From Parietaria judaica (Eukaryota > Streptophyta > Magnoliopsida > Rosales > Urticaceae), in NCBI GenBank assembly GCA_954871525.1, contig OX940864.1, forward strand, positions 19,958,001 to 20,022,000: a stretch of DNA of 64,000 bases. The letters run 5' to 3'. The notes below the pieces were generated by a model, which saw only the letters and a program-made list of their open reading frames with translations, had not been told where the DNA came from and searched no databases. The position numbers and the translations under genes are program-made. Position 1 is the first letter of the stretch. Every line of letters begins with the position of its first letter. Shown here piece by piece: positions 1-12,262 of the stretch.

Positions 1-1881
1 TTTAGGGTTTTATATTAGGCTTAGGGTTTCATATTTTCCACAAAGTCTCTCATATCCTCATTATCTCCAAAACCTAGAAAATTTATAGAGAGAATAGAGT
101 GAAAAATCATTGAGTCTTCAATCTCCCCAGCCAGAAATCTTCTTCTTCTTCCATAATCAAGGTATGAGTTGCTTATTCTATTAAATCCCAATTTTATTTT
201 CGTAATTCCGAGTAGCAGAATTTTGTCGAATTTTTATCTCCCAAACTAAGCAGCGGTTTAGGCTGAAATTTTAATAACAACTTCTATTAGGATCATAGAA
301 GTCCCAGATTTAATTTCAGAATTTTTGGAGCTCTAAATCGCTCTAAATCGTATTTTCAATTTTTAAAATTTCTGGAAAAACGATAAAATTCTGCAGATCA
401 GATTTTCGTTTTTAATTTTTAAAATGCATACAGTCCGAATTGGAGATTTTATGTAGAGATAGGTTTTATAGAGAATCCAATTTCTAGAATGTTTTGTGTT
501 TTAAGAAATTTGAAAATCTTTCAGGATCTAGCCCGAAATCGAGTTAGAAGAATCTGGCCGAACAAAAAAAATCGATATATCTCATAGTTAGAGTTCTCTT
601 TTGAAAATTTTCAAAACACGAAAGTTCTTCGTTTTCGAAAAATAATGGCAGTTTGTTAAGAACACTTTTTCCAATTACTTACGTATTTTATTATATCGAG
701 AAAATACCTCAAATCTCCTTTAGTCTTTATGTCAAGTTCTAGGAATGTTTTTGCAAGTGATCAAACCAAATTTTTACTTGGGTAATTATTATCTAGGAAT
801 ATCGCTCGTAGATGTATCTTCGTCGGAGTCGCGAGAAGGATTTTCGTAGCGATTCAGGTGAGTTCAACCTCACTGCAGTACGAATTTGTTTGAAAATAAA
901 AGTACATTTGAACATGTTTATCGTGTGTTTTGTTTGAATATGTTGGATGTGTGAAAAATGTTTGCTTGTTATATTGATTCATGAATGACTGCATTAGATA
1001 TTTTATGATGATTCAACGACGTTGAAACGTCGCGAAAGATTTATTATTATGTGACGATCGATGTGATTGTCGAGATATGAAGAATGTCATTAATGATGAA
1101 TGGTAATATACGATGTGAAAATTGTGAAAATGATTATTTTGGTTATGGATGAATCTTCTTGTCATTCATGCATGTTAACAATATAAACAAGTATAACATA
1201 GGAATTAAGTGTCGTGCCCCCTCTATCGAGCGAGTCGTGTGAGGCTTATGATGTTTTAAAAAGATCCCAATAAAAGAGAGAATGGGACGATGATTAGATT
1301 TCTCCCCGAGTTGAAAGGAACGAAGAAGGGATTAATCTGACGGTATCATGAACCGTCCAATATATTGACCTTAGGCTTCGGGACATGTGCACCCCCGTCG
1401 ATCTATTGAGTCTCGCGCGAATGAAGTGGTACGTACACAACGGTGATCACCTAGGACAAGATTAGTAATAGATCCTAAAACGTAAAATGATGCATAATTG
1501 GACATTTGCATGTTATTGTTTTTTGTAAGTTATTTTTGTGAGAAAATAGTTGTATCTCACTGAGCTTTTAGCTCACACAAAATGTTTTTCGTTCGTACTG
1601 TAGGTAAGAAACCTATGATATGATTTCGTGGTGGATTGGAAGGTGACAGTGGAGGATGTGCGAGGGATTGGGTGAATGGGTAATCACTGTGAAGACGTTT
1701 TCCGCATATTTATTCCGTACATGTTCTTAGTTTTAAAAAGGGAATCCCTGATAAATAGTTTTACTATTTTATTTATTTATTTACTTTTAAGTTATTCGAA
1801 GAAAAAAAAAATGGCCAAGTATTTTCAAAGAATTTTAAAGTAGTCAGTAAGTGACGGCTTCGAAAAAGTCGGGTCGTTACA
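1..1881 (+). repeat. LTR 1 of the gypsy array (5' part cut by window edge)
   Basis: By alignment with LTR2 the window begins about 150 bases into this LTR. It ends in GTTACA at 1881. It starts with TTTAGGG-type repeats at the window edge, but these are part of the LTR and recur in every copy. It carries the TTCCGAG variant near 208 that is shared with LTR3 but not with LTR2 or LTR4. Confidence 0.9.
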
Positions 1882-1883
1882 GT

Positions 1884-1895
1884 TGGTATCAGAGC
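1884..1895 (+). promoter_or_regulatory. Primer binding site (initiator Met-tRNA type), unit 1
   Basis: TGGTATCAGAGC lies two bases after the LTR end. This is the usual complement of the 3' end of plant initiator tRNA-Met used for minus-strand priming. Confidence 0.9.
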
Positions 1896-2842
1896 AGTGA
1901 TCTTGCCATCCTACCTCGCATGTCATCTACAAGGTCATCCGTCACAATCCATGTAAGTTAACAATTAATCATATTGATTAGTTCATACTTACTTGTATAG
2001 ATATTTATTTACAATAAGCGATAATATTTCAAACAACTTGATTGCAATAGAAATAAAGGATTTCGATGTCATTTTAGGCATGGATTTCCTAGGAAAGTAT
2101 AATGTAGTTATAGATTACCACTGACGAAGAGTGACCTTTCGGCCACCCGATGGAAAGAAGTTTACGTTTGAAGGGAGGTTACTAAAAAGGCCCAAGATGA
2201 TGATTTCGGCAATGCGAGCTAAAAAGATGTTAACAGCAAGATGCACAGGTTTTCTAGCTACGGCGATCGATAAGTCAAGGGAAGACAAGACACAATTGGC
2301 CGATGTTCCTATTGTTCGGGATTTCGAAGAAGTTTTTCCAGAAGAACTCCCTGGGATACCACCTTAGCGAGAAATATCTTTAGGAATAGAAGTCTCGCCA
2401 GGGACAGAACCTATTTCAAAGAAACCATATCGAATGGCGCCAGCTGAGTTGAAAGAGCTCCAAGATAAGTTGAAGGAACTTTTAGAAAAAGGGTTTCATA
2501 CGTTCTAGCCATTCTCCTTGGGGCGCACCGGTGTTATTCGTGAAGAAGAAGGACGGATCTTTTCGGATGTATATCGATTATCGGGAACTCAACAAGGTGA
2601 CGATTAAAAGCGATATCCGCTTCCAAGGATTGACGAATTATTTGATCAACTTAAGGGTGCCACAGTATTTTCTAAGATCGGCCTTCGGTCGGGATATCAC
2701 CAGTTGAAGGTGTTAGAGGAAGACGTGGCCAAAACGGCTTTTTGGACTCGATACATCATTATGAATTCTCAGTCATGCTTTTTGGACTTACAAATACACC
2801 AGCAGCCTTCATGGATCTAATGAATCGACGTAAGGGATTTCA

Positions 2843-4021
2843 GTGGTCTCGGCAAAGGTCGAAGCAGTGAATGATTGGAAGACGCCAAGGAGTGTCACGG
2901 AGGTTAGAAGTTTTCTTGGTCTAGCGGGCTATTATCGAAAATTTGTGGAAGGATTCTCCAAGATTGCAGCTCCACTTTCAGCTCTTACTCGTAAGGGAAA
3001 GAAGTACGAATGTTGCCAGAAGTGCGAAGAGAGTTTTCAAGAGCTGAAGAGAAAACTGACGACTGCCCCAGTGCTCACTATTCCTTCAAGCAATGAACCA
3101 TTAGTGATCTTTAGTGACGCTTCTAAAACGGGGTTAGGAGCTATACTCATGCAAAATGGGAAAGTTGTTGCCTACGCTTCTCGGCAATTGAAAGTGCACG
3201 AGAAAAACTACCCGACTCATGATTTTGTGTTAGCGGCTGTGGTTTTTGCATTGAATAAATGGAGACATTACTTATATGGAGTTAAATGTGAAATCTACAC
3301 CAATCATCAAAGCCTCAAGTACATCTTCACCCAAAAGGAGCTTAATATGAGGCAAAGAAGGTGGCTTGAACTAGTCAAGGACTACGAATGTGAGATACAC
3401 TATCACCCTGGGAAGGCAAACAAGGTGGTAGATGCACTGAGTAGGAAAGAGAATACGAGCCCGGTGCCCATTCAAGGACTTCCGCAACAACTCCAAGACG
3501 AGTTAAGGAACCACGAGATCGAGCTCGTTTTGGGATGTTTGGCTAGTTTGACGATGCAACCGACCATATTTGAAGACATAGGCAATGCTCAGAACAATGA
3601 CCCAGAGCTAAAAGAACTCATTGACAGAGTTCGAGAAGGGATGGAGACACGTTTTAACCTTTCCGATAAGGGAGTACTCTTCTACGAGGACAGATTATGT
3701 GTGCCCAACGACAATGCCATCCGAAGTCAGATACTTTTGGAAGCACACAAGATGCCCTATTCTGTCCATCCAGGAGTTACGAAGATGTACCAAGGGTTGA
3801 AAGAACACTTTTGGTGGTCGGGTATGAAGAAAGACGTGGTTGACTTTGTGAGTAAGTGTTTAACTTGTCAAAGGGTTAAAGCCGAGCATCTATTTCCAGC
3901 TGGTGAATTGCAGCCGATTGAAATCCCGGAATGGAAATGGGATCAGGTTGCCATGTATTTTGTAGTAGGATTGCCTAAAACTAAGGAAGGCTATGATGCA
4001 ATATGGGTAGTGGTAGACTGA
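2843..4021 (+). pseudogene. RT connection, RNase H and integrase N-terminal remnant, unit 1
   Basis: This 392-residue open stretch holds the RT connection region ([12 protein letters not shown], residues about 23-34), the RNase H-like domain (FSDAS with Asp92, VDALSRK at about 196-202) and the integrase HHCC zinc finger (His302, His309, Cys339, Cys342). In the RNase H part the usual LELAA Glu is Val129 and the usual TDH Asp is Asn154. In the integrase core the first catalytic Asp (normally MDF) is Tyr372. A TGA ends it at 4019-4021, in the middle of the integrase core. The apparent Met start is only the first ATG after the deletion point. The fragment could not encode an active enzyme. Confidence 0.88.
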
Positions 4022-4282
4022 CAAACAAAATCTACCCACTTTTTACCGATTAAGATTTCCTTTTCGATAGAGAGACTGGCGGAGATCTATGTTGCCCACA
4101 TTGTCCGACTACATGGAGTACCTCTCTCAATTATTTAAGACAGAGATGCACGATTTACTTCACAGTTTAGGAAGTCTGTACAGAAAGAACTGGGCACCCA
4201 GCTCAAGTTTAGTACAGCATTTCCTCCACAGACTGACGGACGATCAGAAAAAAAAAAAAAAACCATCCAGACATTAGAAGAC

Positions 4283-4933
4283 ATGTTGAGAGCTTGCATT
4301 TTAGATTTTGGTGGCGGGTGGAATAAGAAACTGCCTTTGATAGAATTTTCCTACAACAACAGTTTCCAAACTTCTATCGGGATGGCACCATACGAAGCTT
4401 TATATGGTAGAAAGTGTAGATCACCAATCCATTGGGTTGAGAGTGGAGGAAACCGACTAGAGAAGACTGATCTCATAAGGGAAGCGACTGAAGCAATCAA
4501 AGTGATTCGACAAAGAATGGAGACAGCCCAAAGCCGACAAAAGAGTTACGCTAACAAGCGGAGGAGACCTTTTGAGTTTCAAGTGGGTGATGCGGTGTTT
4601 TTAAAGATTTCCCCTCTCAAGGGCGTGATGCGGTTTGGTAAGAAGGGAAAGTTGAGCCCTAGATACATTGGGCCATACGAGATCTTAGAAAGGATTGGAA
4701 AAGTTGCTTACCGACTAGCTCTTAGTCCGGATTTAGCAAAGGTGCACAATGTGTTTCATGTGTCGATGCTTAAAACGTATATTGCGGACCCGTCACATAT
4801 AATAGAACATGAACCGCTCGAGATACACGAAGATCTTACTTATGAAGAAGTCCCTATCAAGATCATTGACATAGAAGAACGGGTGTTACGCAATAAAGTG
4901 ATCCCATTAGTCAAAGTTTTGTGGAGAAACTAG
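4283..4933 (+). pseudogene. Integrase C-terminal and chromodomain-like remnant, unit 1
   Basis: 216 residues beginning after the A-tract. The region contains the end of the integrase core (YNNSFQTSIGMAPYEALYGR), the GPF/Y-type module (FGKKGKLSPRYIGPYEI, then FHVSML) and a chromodomain-like tail (EVPIKIIDIEERVLRNK). It is separated from the integrase N-terminal part by a nonsense codon at 4019, another stop near 4137 and a frame change at the A15 tract near 4248-4262. Chromodomains direct chromovirus insertion to heterochromatin (family knowledge). Confidence 0.85.
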
Positions 4934-5018
4934 AAGCGAGAAGAAGCAACATGGGAACGAGAAGACGACATGAGGATTAGGTTTCCACACCTATTCTAAT
5001 TTTCGGGACGAAAATCCC

Positions 5019-5033
5019 AAAAGGAGGAGTGAT
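5019..5033 (+). promoter_or_regulatory. Polypurine tract, unit 1
   Basis: AAAAGGAGGAGTGAT lies directly before the TGTGATAACCC LTR start, the expected position of the plus-strand primer. Confidence 0.75.
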
Positions 5034-7064
5034 TGTGATAACCCACAATTAATTAGGTGAGTTGTTATCTTTTTGTTTATATTTTTATTTTAGGATTTTT
5101 CTTGCAAATAATATATTAGTTTTAACATATTGAAAAAAAAAATATTTTTTTTAGGGTAAAAAGGGAGCTGCGAAAATTAGATATTTAGGGTTTTATATTA
5201 GGCTTAGGGTTTCATATTTTCCACAAAGTCTCTCATATCCTCATTATCTCCAAAACCTAGAAAATTTATAGAGAGAATAGAGTGAAAAATCATTGAGTCT
5301 TCAATCTCCCCAGCCAGAAATCTTCTTCTTCTTCCATAATCAAGGTATGAGTTGCTTATTCTATTAAATCCCAATTTTATTTTCGTAATTTCGAGTAGCA
5401 GAATTTTGTCGAATTTTTATCTCCCAAACTTAGCAGCGGTTTAGGCTGAAATTTTAATAACAACTTCTATTAGGATCATAGAAGTCCCAGATTTAATTTC
5501 AGAATTTTTGGAGCTCTAAATCGCTCGAAATCGTATTTTCAATTTTTAAAATTTCTGGAAAAACGATAAAATTCTGCAGATCAGATTTTCGTTTTTAATT
5601 TTTAAAATGCATACAGTCCGAATTGGAGATTTTATGTAGAGATAGGTTTTATAGAGAATCCAATTTCTAGAATGTTTTGTGTTTTAAGAAATTTGAAAAT
5701 CTTTCAGGATCTAGCCCGAAATCGAGTTAGAAGAATCTGGCCGAACAAAAAAAATCGATATATCTCATAGTTAGAGTTCTCTTTTGAAAATTTTCAAAAC
5801 ACGAAAGTTCTTCGTTTTCGAAAAATAATGGCAGTTTGTTAAGAACACTTTTTCCAATTACTTACGTATTTTATTATATCGAGAAAATACCTCAAATCTC
5901 CTTTAGTCTTTATGTCAAGTTCTAGGAATGTTTTTGCAAGTGATCAAACCAAATTTTTACTTGGGTAATTATTATCTAGGAATATCGCTCGTAGATGTAT
6001 CTTCGTCGGAGTCGCGAGAAGGATTTTCGTAGCGATTCAGGTGAGTTCAACCTCACTGCAGTACGAATTTGTTTGAAAATAAAAGTACATTTGAACATGT
6101 TTATCGTGTGTTTTGTTTGAATATGTTGGATGTGTGAAAAATGTTTGCTTGTTATATTGATTCATGAATGACTGCATTAGATATTTTATGATGATTCAAC
6201 GACGTTGAAACGTCGCGAAAGATTTATTATTATGTGACGATCGATGTGATTGTCGAGATATGAAGAATGTCATTAATGATGAATGGTAATATACGATGTG
6301 AAAATTGTGAAAATGATTATTTTGGTTATGGATGAATCTTCTTGTCATTCATGCATGTTAACAATATAAACAAGTATAACATAGGAATTAAGTGTCGTGC
6401 CCCCTCTATCGAGCGAGTCGTGTGAGGCTTATGATGTTTTAAAAAGATCCCAATAAAAGAGAGAATGGGACGATGATTAGATTTCTCCCCGAGTTGAAAG
6501 GAACGAAGAAGGGATTAATCTGACGGTATCATGAACCGTCCAATATATTGACCTTAGGCTTCGGGACATGTGCACCCCCGTCGATCTATTGAGTCTCGCG
6601 CGAATGAAGTGGTACGTACACAACGGTGATCACCTAGGACAAGATTAGTAATAGATCCTAAAACGTAAAATGATGCATAATTGGACATTTGCATGTTATT
6701 GTTTTTTGTAAGTTATTTTTGTGAGAAAATAGTTGTATCTCACTGAGCTTTTAGCTCACACAAAATGTTTTTCGTTCGTACTGTAGGTAAGAAACCTATG
6801 ATATGATTTCGTGGTGGATTGGAAGGTGACAGTGGAGGATGTGCGAGGGATTGGGTGAATGGGTAATCACTGTGAAGACGTTTTCCGCATATTTATTCCG
6901 TACATGTTCTTAGTTTTAAAAAGGGAATCCCTGATAAATAGTTTTACTATTTTATTTATTTATTTACTTTTAAGTTATTCGAAGAAAAAAAAAATGGCCA
7001 AGTATTTTCAAAGAATTTTAAAGTAGTCAGTAAGTGACGGCTTCGAAAAAGTCGGGTCGTTACA
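5034..7064 (+). repeat. LTR 2 of the gypsy array (2031 bp, complete)
   Basis: Runs from TGTGATAACCC to GTTACA. It serves both as 3' LTR of unit 1 and 5' LTR of unit 2. It carries the TTTCGAG variant (also in LTR4), whereas LTR1 and LTR3 have TTCCGAG. Confidence 0.93.
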
Positions 7065-7066
7065 GT

Positions 7067-7078
7067 TGGTATCAGAGC
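7067..7078 (+). promoter_or_regulatory. Primer binding site, unit 2
   Basis: TGGTATCAGAGC two bases after LTR2, as in unit 1. Confidence 0.9.
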
Positions 7079-8025
7079 AGTGATCTTGCCATCCTACCTC
7101 GCATGTCATCTACAAGGTCATCCGTCACAATCCATGTAAGTTAACAATTAATCATATTGATTAGTTCATACTTACTTGTATAGATATTTATTTACAATAA
7201 GCGATAATATTTCAAACAACTTGATTGCAATAGAAATAAAGGATTTCGATGTCATTTTAGGCATGGATTTCCTAGGAAAGTATAATGTAGTTATAGATTA
7301 CCACTGACGAAGAGTGACCTTTCGGCCACCCGATGGAAAGAAGTTTACGTTTGAAGGGAGGTTACTAAAAAGGCCCAAGATGATGATTTCGGCAATGCGA
7401 GCTAAAAAGATGTTAACAGCAAGATGCACAGGTTTTCTAGCTACGGCGATCGATAAGTCAAGGGAAGACAAGACACAATTGGCCGATGTTCCTATTGTTC
7501 GGGATTTCGAAGAAGTTTTTCCAGAAGAACTCCCTGGGATACCACCTTAGCGAGAAATATCTTTAGGAATAGAAGTCTCGCCAGGGACAGAACCTATTTC
7601 AAAGAAACCATATCGAATGGCGCCAGCTGAGTTGAAAGAGCTCCAAGATAAGTTGAAGGAACTTTTAGAAAAAGGGTTTCATACGTTCTAGCCATTCTCC
7701 TTGGGGCGCACCGGTGTTATTCGTGAAGAAGAAGGACGGATCTTTTCGGATGTATATCGATTATCGGGAACTCAACAAGGTGACGATTAAAAGCGATATC
7801 CGCTTCCAAGGATTGACGAATTATTTGATCAACTTAAGGGTGCCACAGTATTTTCTAAGATCGGCCTTCGGTCGGGATATCACCAGTTGAAGGTGTTAGA
7901 GGAAGACGTGGCCAAAACGGCTTTTTGGACTCGATACATCATTATGAATTCTCAGTCATGCTTTTTGGACTTACAAATACACCAGCAGCCTTCATGGATC
8001 TAATGAATCGACGTAAGGGATTTCA

Positions 8026-9204
8026 GTGGTCTCGGCAAAGGTCGAAGCAGTGAATGATTGGAAGACGCCAAGGAGTGTCACGGAGGTTAGAAGTTTTCTT
8101 GGTCTAGCGGGCTATTATCGAAAATTTGTGGAAGGATTCTCCAAGATTGCAGCTCCACTTTCAGCTCTTACTCGTAAGGGAAAGAAGTACGAATGTTGCC
8201 AGAAGTGCGAAGAGAGTTTTCAAGAGCTGAAGAGAAAACTGACGACTGCCCCAGTGCTCACTATTCCTTCAAGCAATGAACCATTAGTGATCTTTAGTGA
8301 CGCTTCTAAAACGGGGTTAGGAGCTATACTCATGCAAAATGGGAAAGTTGTTGCCTACGCTTCTCGGCAATTGAAAGTGCACGAGAAAAACTACCCGACT
8401 CATGATTTTGTGTTAGCGGCTGTGGTTTTTGCATTGAATAAATGGAGACATTACTTATATGGAGTTAAATGTGAAATCTACACCAATCATCAAAGCCTCA
8501 AGTACATCTTCACCCAAAAGGAGCTTAATATGAGGCAAAGAAGGTGGCTTGAACTAGTCAAGGACTACGAATGTGAGATACACTATCACCCTGGGAAGGC
8601 AAACAAGGTGGTAGATGCACTGAGTAGGAAAGCGAATACGAGCCCGGTGCCCATTCAAGGACTTCCGCAACAACTCCAAGACGAGTTAAGGAACCACGAG
8701 ATCGAGCTCGTTTTGGGATGTTTGGCTAGTTTGACGATGCAACCGACCATATTTGAAGACATAGGCAATGCTCAGAACAATGACCCAGAGCTAAAAGAAC
8801 TCATTGACAGAGTTCGAGAAGGGATGGAGACACGTTTTAACCTTTCCGATAAGGGAGTACTCTTCTACGAGGACAGATTATGTGTGCCCAACGACAATGC
8901 CATCCGAAGTCAGATACTTTTGGAAGCACACAAGATGCCCTATTCTGTCCATCCAGGAGTTACGAAGATGTACCAAGGGTTGAAAGAACACTTTTGGTGG
9001 TCGGGTATGAAGAAAGACGTGGTTGACTTTGTGAGTAAGTGTTTAACTTGTCAAAGGGTTAAAGCCGAGCATCTATTTCCAGCTGGTGAATTGCAGCCGA
9101 TTGAAATCCCGGAATGGAAATGGGATCAGGTTGCCATGTATTTTGTAGTAGGATTGCCTAAAACTAAGGAAGGCTATGATGCAATATGGGTAGTGGTAGA
9201 CTGA
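8026..9204 (+). pseudogene. RNase H/integrase N-terminal remnant, unit 2
   Basis: 392 residues, identical to the unit 1 remnant except Ala for Glu just after VDALSRK. It has the same missing catalytic residues (Val129, Asn154, Tyr372) and the same terminal TGA. Confidence 0.87.
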
Positions 9205-9271
9205 CAAACAAAATCTACCCACTTTTTACCGATTAAGATTTCCTTTTCGATAGAGAGACTGGCGGAGATCT

Positions 9272-10117
9272 ATGTTGCCCACATTGTCCGACTACATGGA
9301 GTACCTCTCTCAATTATTTAAGACAGAGATGCACGATTTACTTCACATTTTAGGAAGTCTGTACAGAAAGAACTGGGCACCCAGCTCAAGTTTAGTACAG
9401 CATTTCATCCACAGACTGACGGACGATCAAGAAAAAAAAAAAAAAACCATCCAGACATTAGAAGACATGTTGAGAGCTTGCATTTTAGATTTTGGTGGCG
9501 GGTGGAATAAGAAACTGCCTTTGATAGAATTTTCCTACAACAACAGTTTCCAAACTTCTATCGGGATGGCACCATACGAAGCTTTATATGGTAGAAAGTG
9601 TAGATCACCAATCCATTGGGTTGAGAGTGGAGGAAACCGACTAGAGAAGACTGATCTCATAAGGGAAGCGACTGAAGCAATCAAAGTGATTCGACAAAGA
9701 ATGGAGACAGCCCAAAGCCGACAAAAGAGTTACGCTAACAAGCGGAGGAGACCTTTTGAGTTTCAAGTGGGTGATGCGGTGTTTTTAAAGATTTCCCCTC
9801 TCAAGGGCGTGATGCGGTTTGGTAAGAAGGGAAAGTTGAGCCCTAGATACATTGGGCCATACGAGATCTTAGAAAGGATTGGAAAAGTTGCTTACCGACT
9901 AGCTCTTAGTCCGGATTTAGCAAAGGTGCACAATGTGTTTCATGTGTCGATGCTTAAAACGTATATTGCGGACCCGTCACATATAATAGAACATGAACCG
10001 CTCGAGATACACGAAGATCTTACTTATGAAGAAGTCCCTATCAAGATCATTGACATAGAAGAACGGGTGTTACGCAATAAAGTGATCCCATTAGTCAAAG
10101 TTTTGTGGAGAAACTAG
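9272..10117 (+). pseudogene. Integrase core-to-chromodomain remnant, unit 2
   Basis: 281 residues. The first part (to about residue 65) is read in a different frame from the true integrase core, so it looks unlike the family. After the A-tract the frame becomes the genuine integrase C-terminal/chromodomain-like frame. The open reading frame is therefore partly an accident of one extra base at the A-tract. Confidence 0.82.
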
Positions 10118-10202
10118 AAGCGAGAAGAAGCAACATGGGAACGAGAAGACGACATGAGGATTAGGTTTCCACACCTATTCTAATTTTCGGGACGAAAATC
10201 CC

Positions 10203-10217
10203 AAAAGGATGAGTGAT
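10203..10217 (+). promoter_or_regulatory. Polypurine tract, unit 2 (mutated)
   Basis: AAAAGGATGAGTGAT: a T breaks the purine run that reads GGAGGAG in units 1 and 3. Confidence 0.7.
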
Positions 10218-12248
10218 TGTGATAACCCACAATTAATTAGGTGAGTTGTTATCTTTTTGTTTATATTTTTATTTTAGGATTTTTCTTGCAAATAATATAT
10301 TAGTTTTAACATATTGAAAAAAAAAATATTTTTTTTAGGGTAAAAAGGGAGCTGCGAAAATTAGATATTTAGGGTTTTATATTAGGCTTAGGGTTTCATA
10401 TTTTCCACAAAGTCTCTCATATCCTCATTATCTCCAAAACCTAGAAAATTTATAGAGAGAATAGAGTGAAAAATCATTGAGTCTTCAATCTCCCCAGCCA
10501 GAAATCTTCTTCTTCTTCCATAATCAAGGTATGAGTTGCTTATTCTATTAAATCCCAATTTTATTTTCGTAATTCCGAGTAGCAGAATTTTGTCGAATTT
10601 TTATCTCCCAAACTTAGCAGCGGTTTAGGCTGAAATTTTAATAACAACTTCTATTAGGATCATAGAAGTCCCAGATTTAATTTCAGAATTTTTGGAGCTC
10701 TAAATCGCTCGAAATCGTATTTTCAATTTTTAAAATTTCTGGAAAAACGATAAAATTCTGCAGATCAGATTTTTGTTTTTAATTTTTAAAATGCATACAG
10801 TCCGAATTGGAGATTTTATGTAGAGATAGGTTTTATAGAGAATCCAATTTCTAGAATGTTTTGTGTTTTAAGAAATTTGAAAATCTTTCAGGATCTAGCC
10901 CGAAATCGAGTTAGAAGAATCTGGCCGAACAAAAAAAATCGATATATCTCATAGTTAGAGTTCTCTTTTGAAAATTTTCAAAACACGAAAGTTCTTCGTT
11001 TTCGAAAAATAATGGCAGTTTGTTAAGAACACTTTTTCCAATTACTTACGTATTTTATTATATCGAGAAAATACCTCAAATCTCCTTTAGTCTTTATGTC
11101 AAGTTCTAGGAATGTTTTTGCAAGTGATCAAACCAAATTTTTACTTGGGTAATTATTATCTAGGAATATCGCTCGTAGATGTATCTTCGTCGGAGTCGCG
11201 AGAAGGATTTTCGTAGCGATTCAGGTGAGTTCAACCTCACTGCAGTACGAATTTGTTTGAAAATAAAAGTACATTTGAACATGTTTATCGTGTGTTTTGT
11301 TTGAATATGTTGGATGTGTGAAAAATGTTTGCTTGTTATATTGATTCATGAATGACTGCATTAGATATTTTATGATGATTCAACGACGTTGAAACGTCGC
11401 GAAAGATTTATTATTATGTGACGATCGATGTGATTGTCGAGATATGAAGAATGTCATTAATGATGAATGGTAATATACGATGTGAAAATTGTGAAAATGA
11501 TTATTTTGGTTATGGATGAATCTTCTTGTCATTCATGCATGTTAACAATATAAACAAGTATAACATAGGAATTAAGTGTCGTGCCCCCTCTATCGAGCGA
11601 GTCGTGTGAGGCTTATGATGTTTTAAAAAGATCCCAATAAAAGAGAGAATGGGACGATGATTAGATTTCTCCCCGAGTTGAAAGGAACGAAGAAGGGATT
11701 AATCTGACGGTATCATGAACCGTCCAATATATTGACCTTAGGCTTCGGGACATGTGCACCCCCGTCGATCTATTGAGTCTCGCGCGAATGAAGTGGTACG
11801 TACACAACGGTGATCACCTAGGACAAGATTAGTAATATATCCTAAAACGTAAAATGATGCATAATTGGACATTTGCATGTTATTGTTTTTTGTAAGTTAT
11901 TTTTGTGAGAAAATAGTTGTATCTCACTGAGCTTTTAGCTCACACAAAATGTTTTTCGTTCGTACTGTAGGTAAGAAACCTATGATATGATTTCGTGGTG
12001 GATTGGAAGGTGACAGTGGAGGATGTGCGAGGGATTGGGTGAATGGGTAATCACTGTGAAGACGTTTTCCGCATATTTATTCCGTACATGTTCTTAGTTT
12101 TAAAAAGGGAATCCCTGATAAATAGTTTTACTATTTTATTTATTTATTTACTTTTAAGTTATTCGAAGAAAAAAAAAATGGCCAAGTATTTTCAAAGAAT
12201 TTTAAAGTAGTCAGTAAGTGACGGCTTCGAAAAAGTCGGGTCGTTACA
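10218..12248 (+). repeat. LTR 3 of the gypsy array (2031 bp, complete)
   Basis: TGTGATAACCC to GTTACA. It shares TTCCGAG with LTR1. Private changes include TTTTTGTTTTT near 10770 and AATATATCC near 11836. Confidence 0.93.
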
Positions 12249-12250
12249 GT

Positions 12251-12262
12251 TGGTATCAGAGC
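12251..12262 (+). promoter_or_regulatory. Primer binding site, unit 3
   Basis: TGGTATCAGAGC two bases after LTR3. Confidence 0.9.

Larger units (their letters stand above)
1882..5033 (+). pseudogene. Internal region 1: degenerate gypsy pol, no gag
   Basis: After the PBS come about 160 noncoding bases, then the C-terminal end of a retropepsin domain (ILGMDFLG at about 2070-2100) stopped by TGA near 2122. An RT N-terminal remnant (2131-2367) ends at TAG. RT motifs continue past a further frameshift near 2500 (SPWGAPV and [10 protein letters not shown] regions in different frames). At about 2830 the segment expected to hold the FxDD catalytic loop is missing: MDLMNR is followed directly by the GISV..AKVEAV region, out of frame and with TAA in units 1-3. 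RNase H and integrase follow (2843-4021), then a stop, a poly(A) tract, and an integrase C-terminal/chromodomain-like tail (4283-4933). There is no gag or CCHC knuckle. The element is plainly non-autonomous and has no functional polymerase. Confidence 0.9.
7065..10217 (+). pseudogene. Internal region 2: degenerate gypsy pol, variant B
   Basis: Carries the same lesions as unit 1 (no gag, TGA after the protease remnant, TAG at 7548, RT core deletion, TAA at the deletion point, integrase Tyr for Asp). The RNase H/integrase remnant is 8026-9204. Private differences: Ala for Glu just after the VDALSRK motif, CACATTTTAG for CACAGTTTAG near 9345, CATTTCATCC for CATTTCCTCC, and one extra A before the poly(A) tract. 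The extra base keeps 9272-10117 open as a 281-residue stretch joining the integrase mid-core to the chromodomain-like tail, which is split in units 1 and 3. Confidence 0.88.

Noticed and set aside
1..40. TTTAGGG motifs at the window start suggesting a telomere
   Set aside because: The same sequence recurs at about 5188, 10370 and 15550 as part of each LTR; there is no tandem telomere run.
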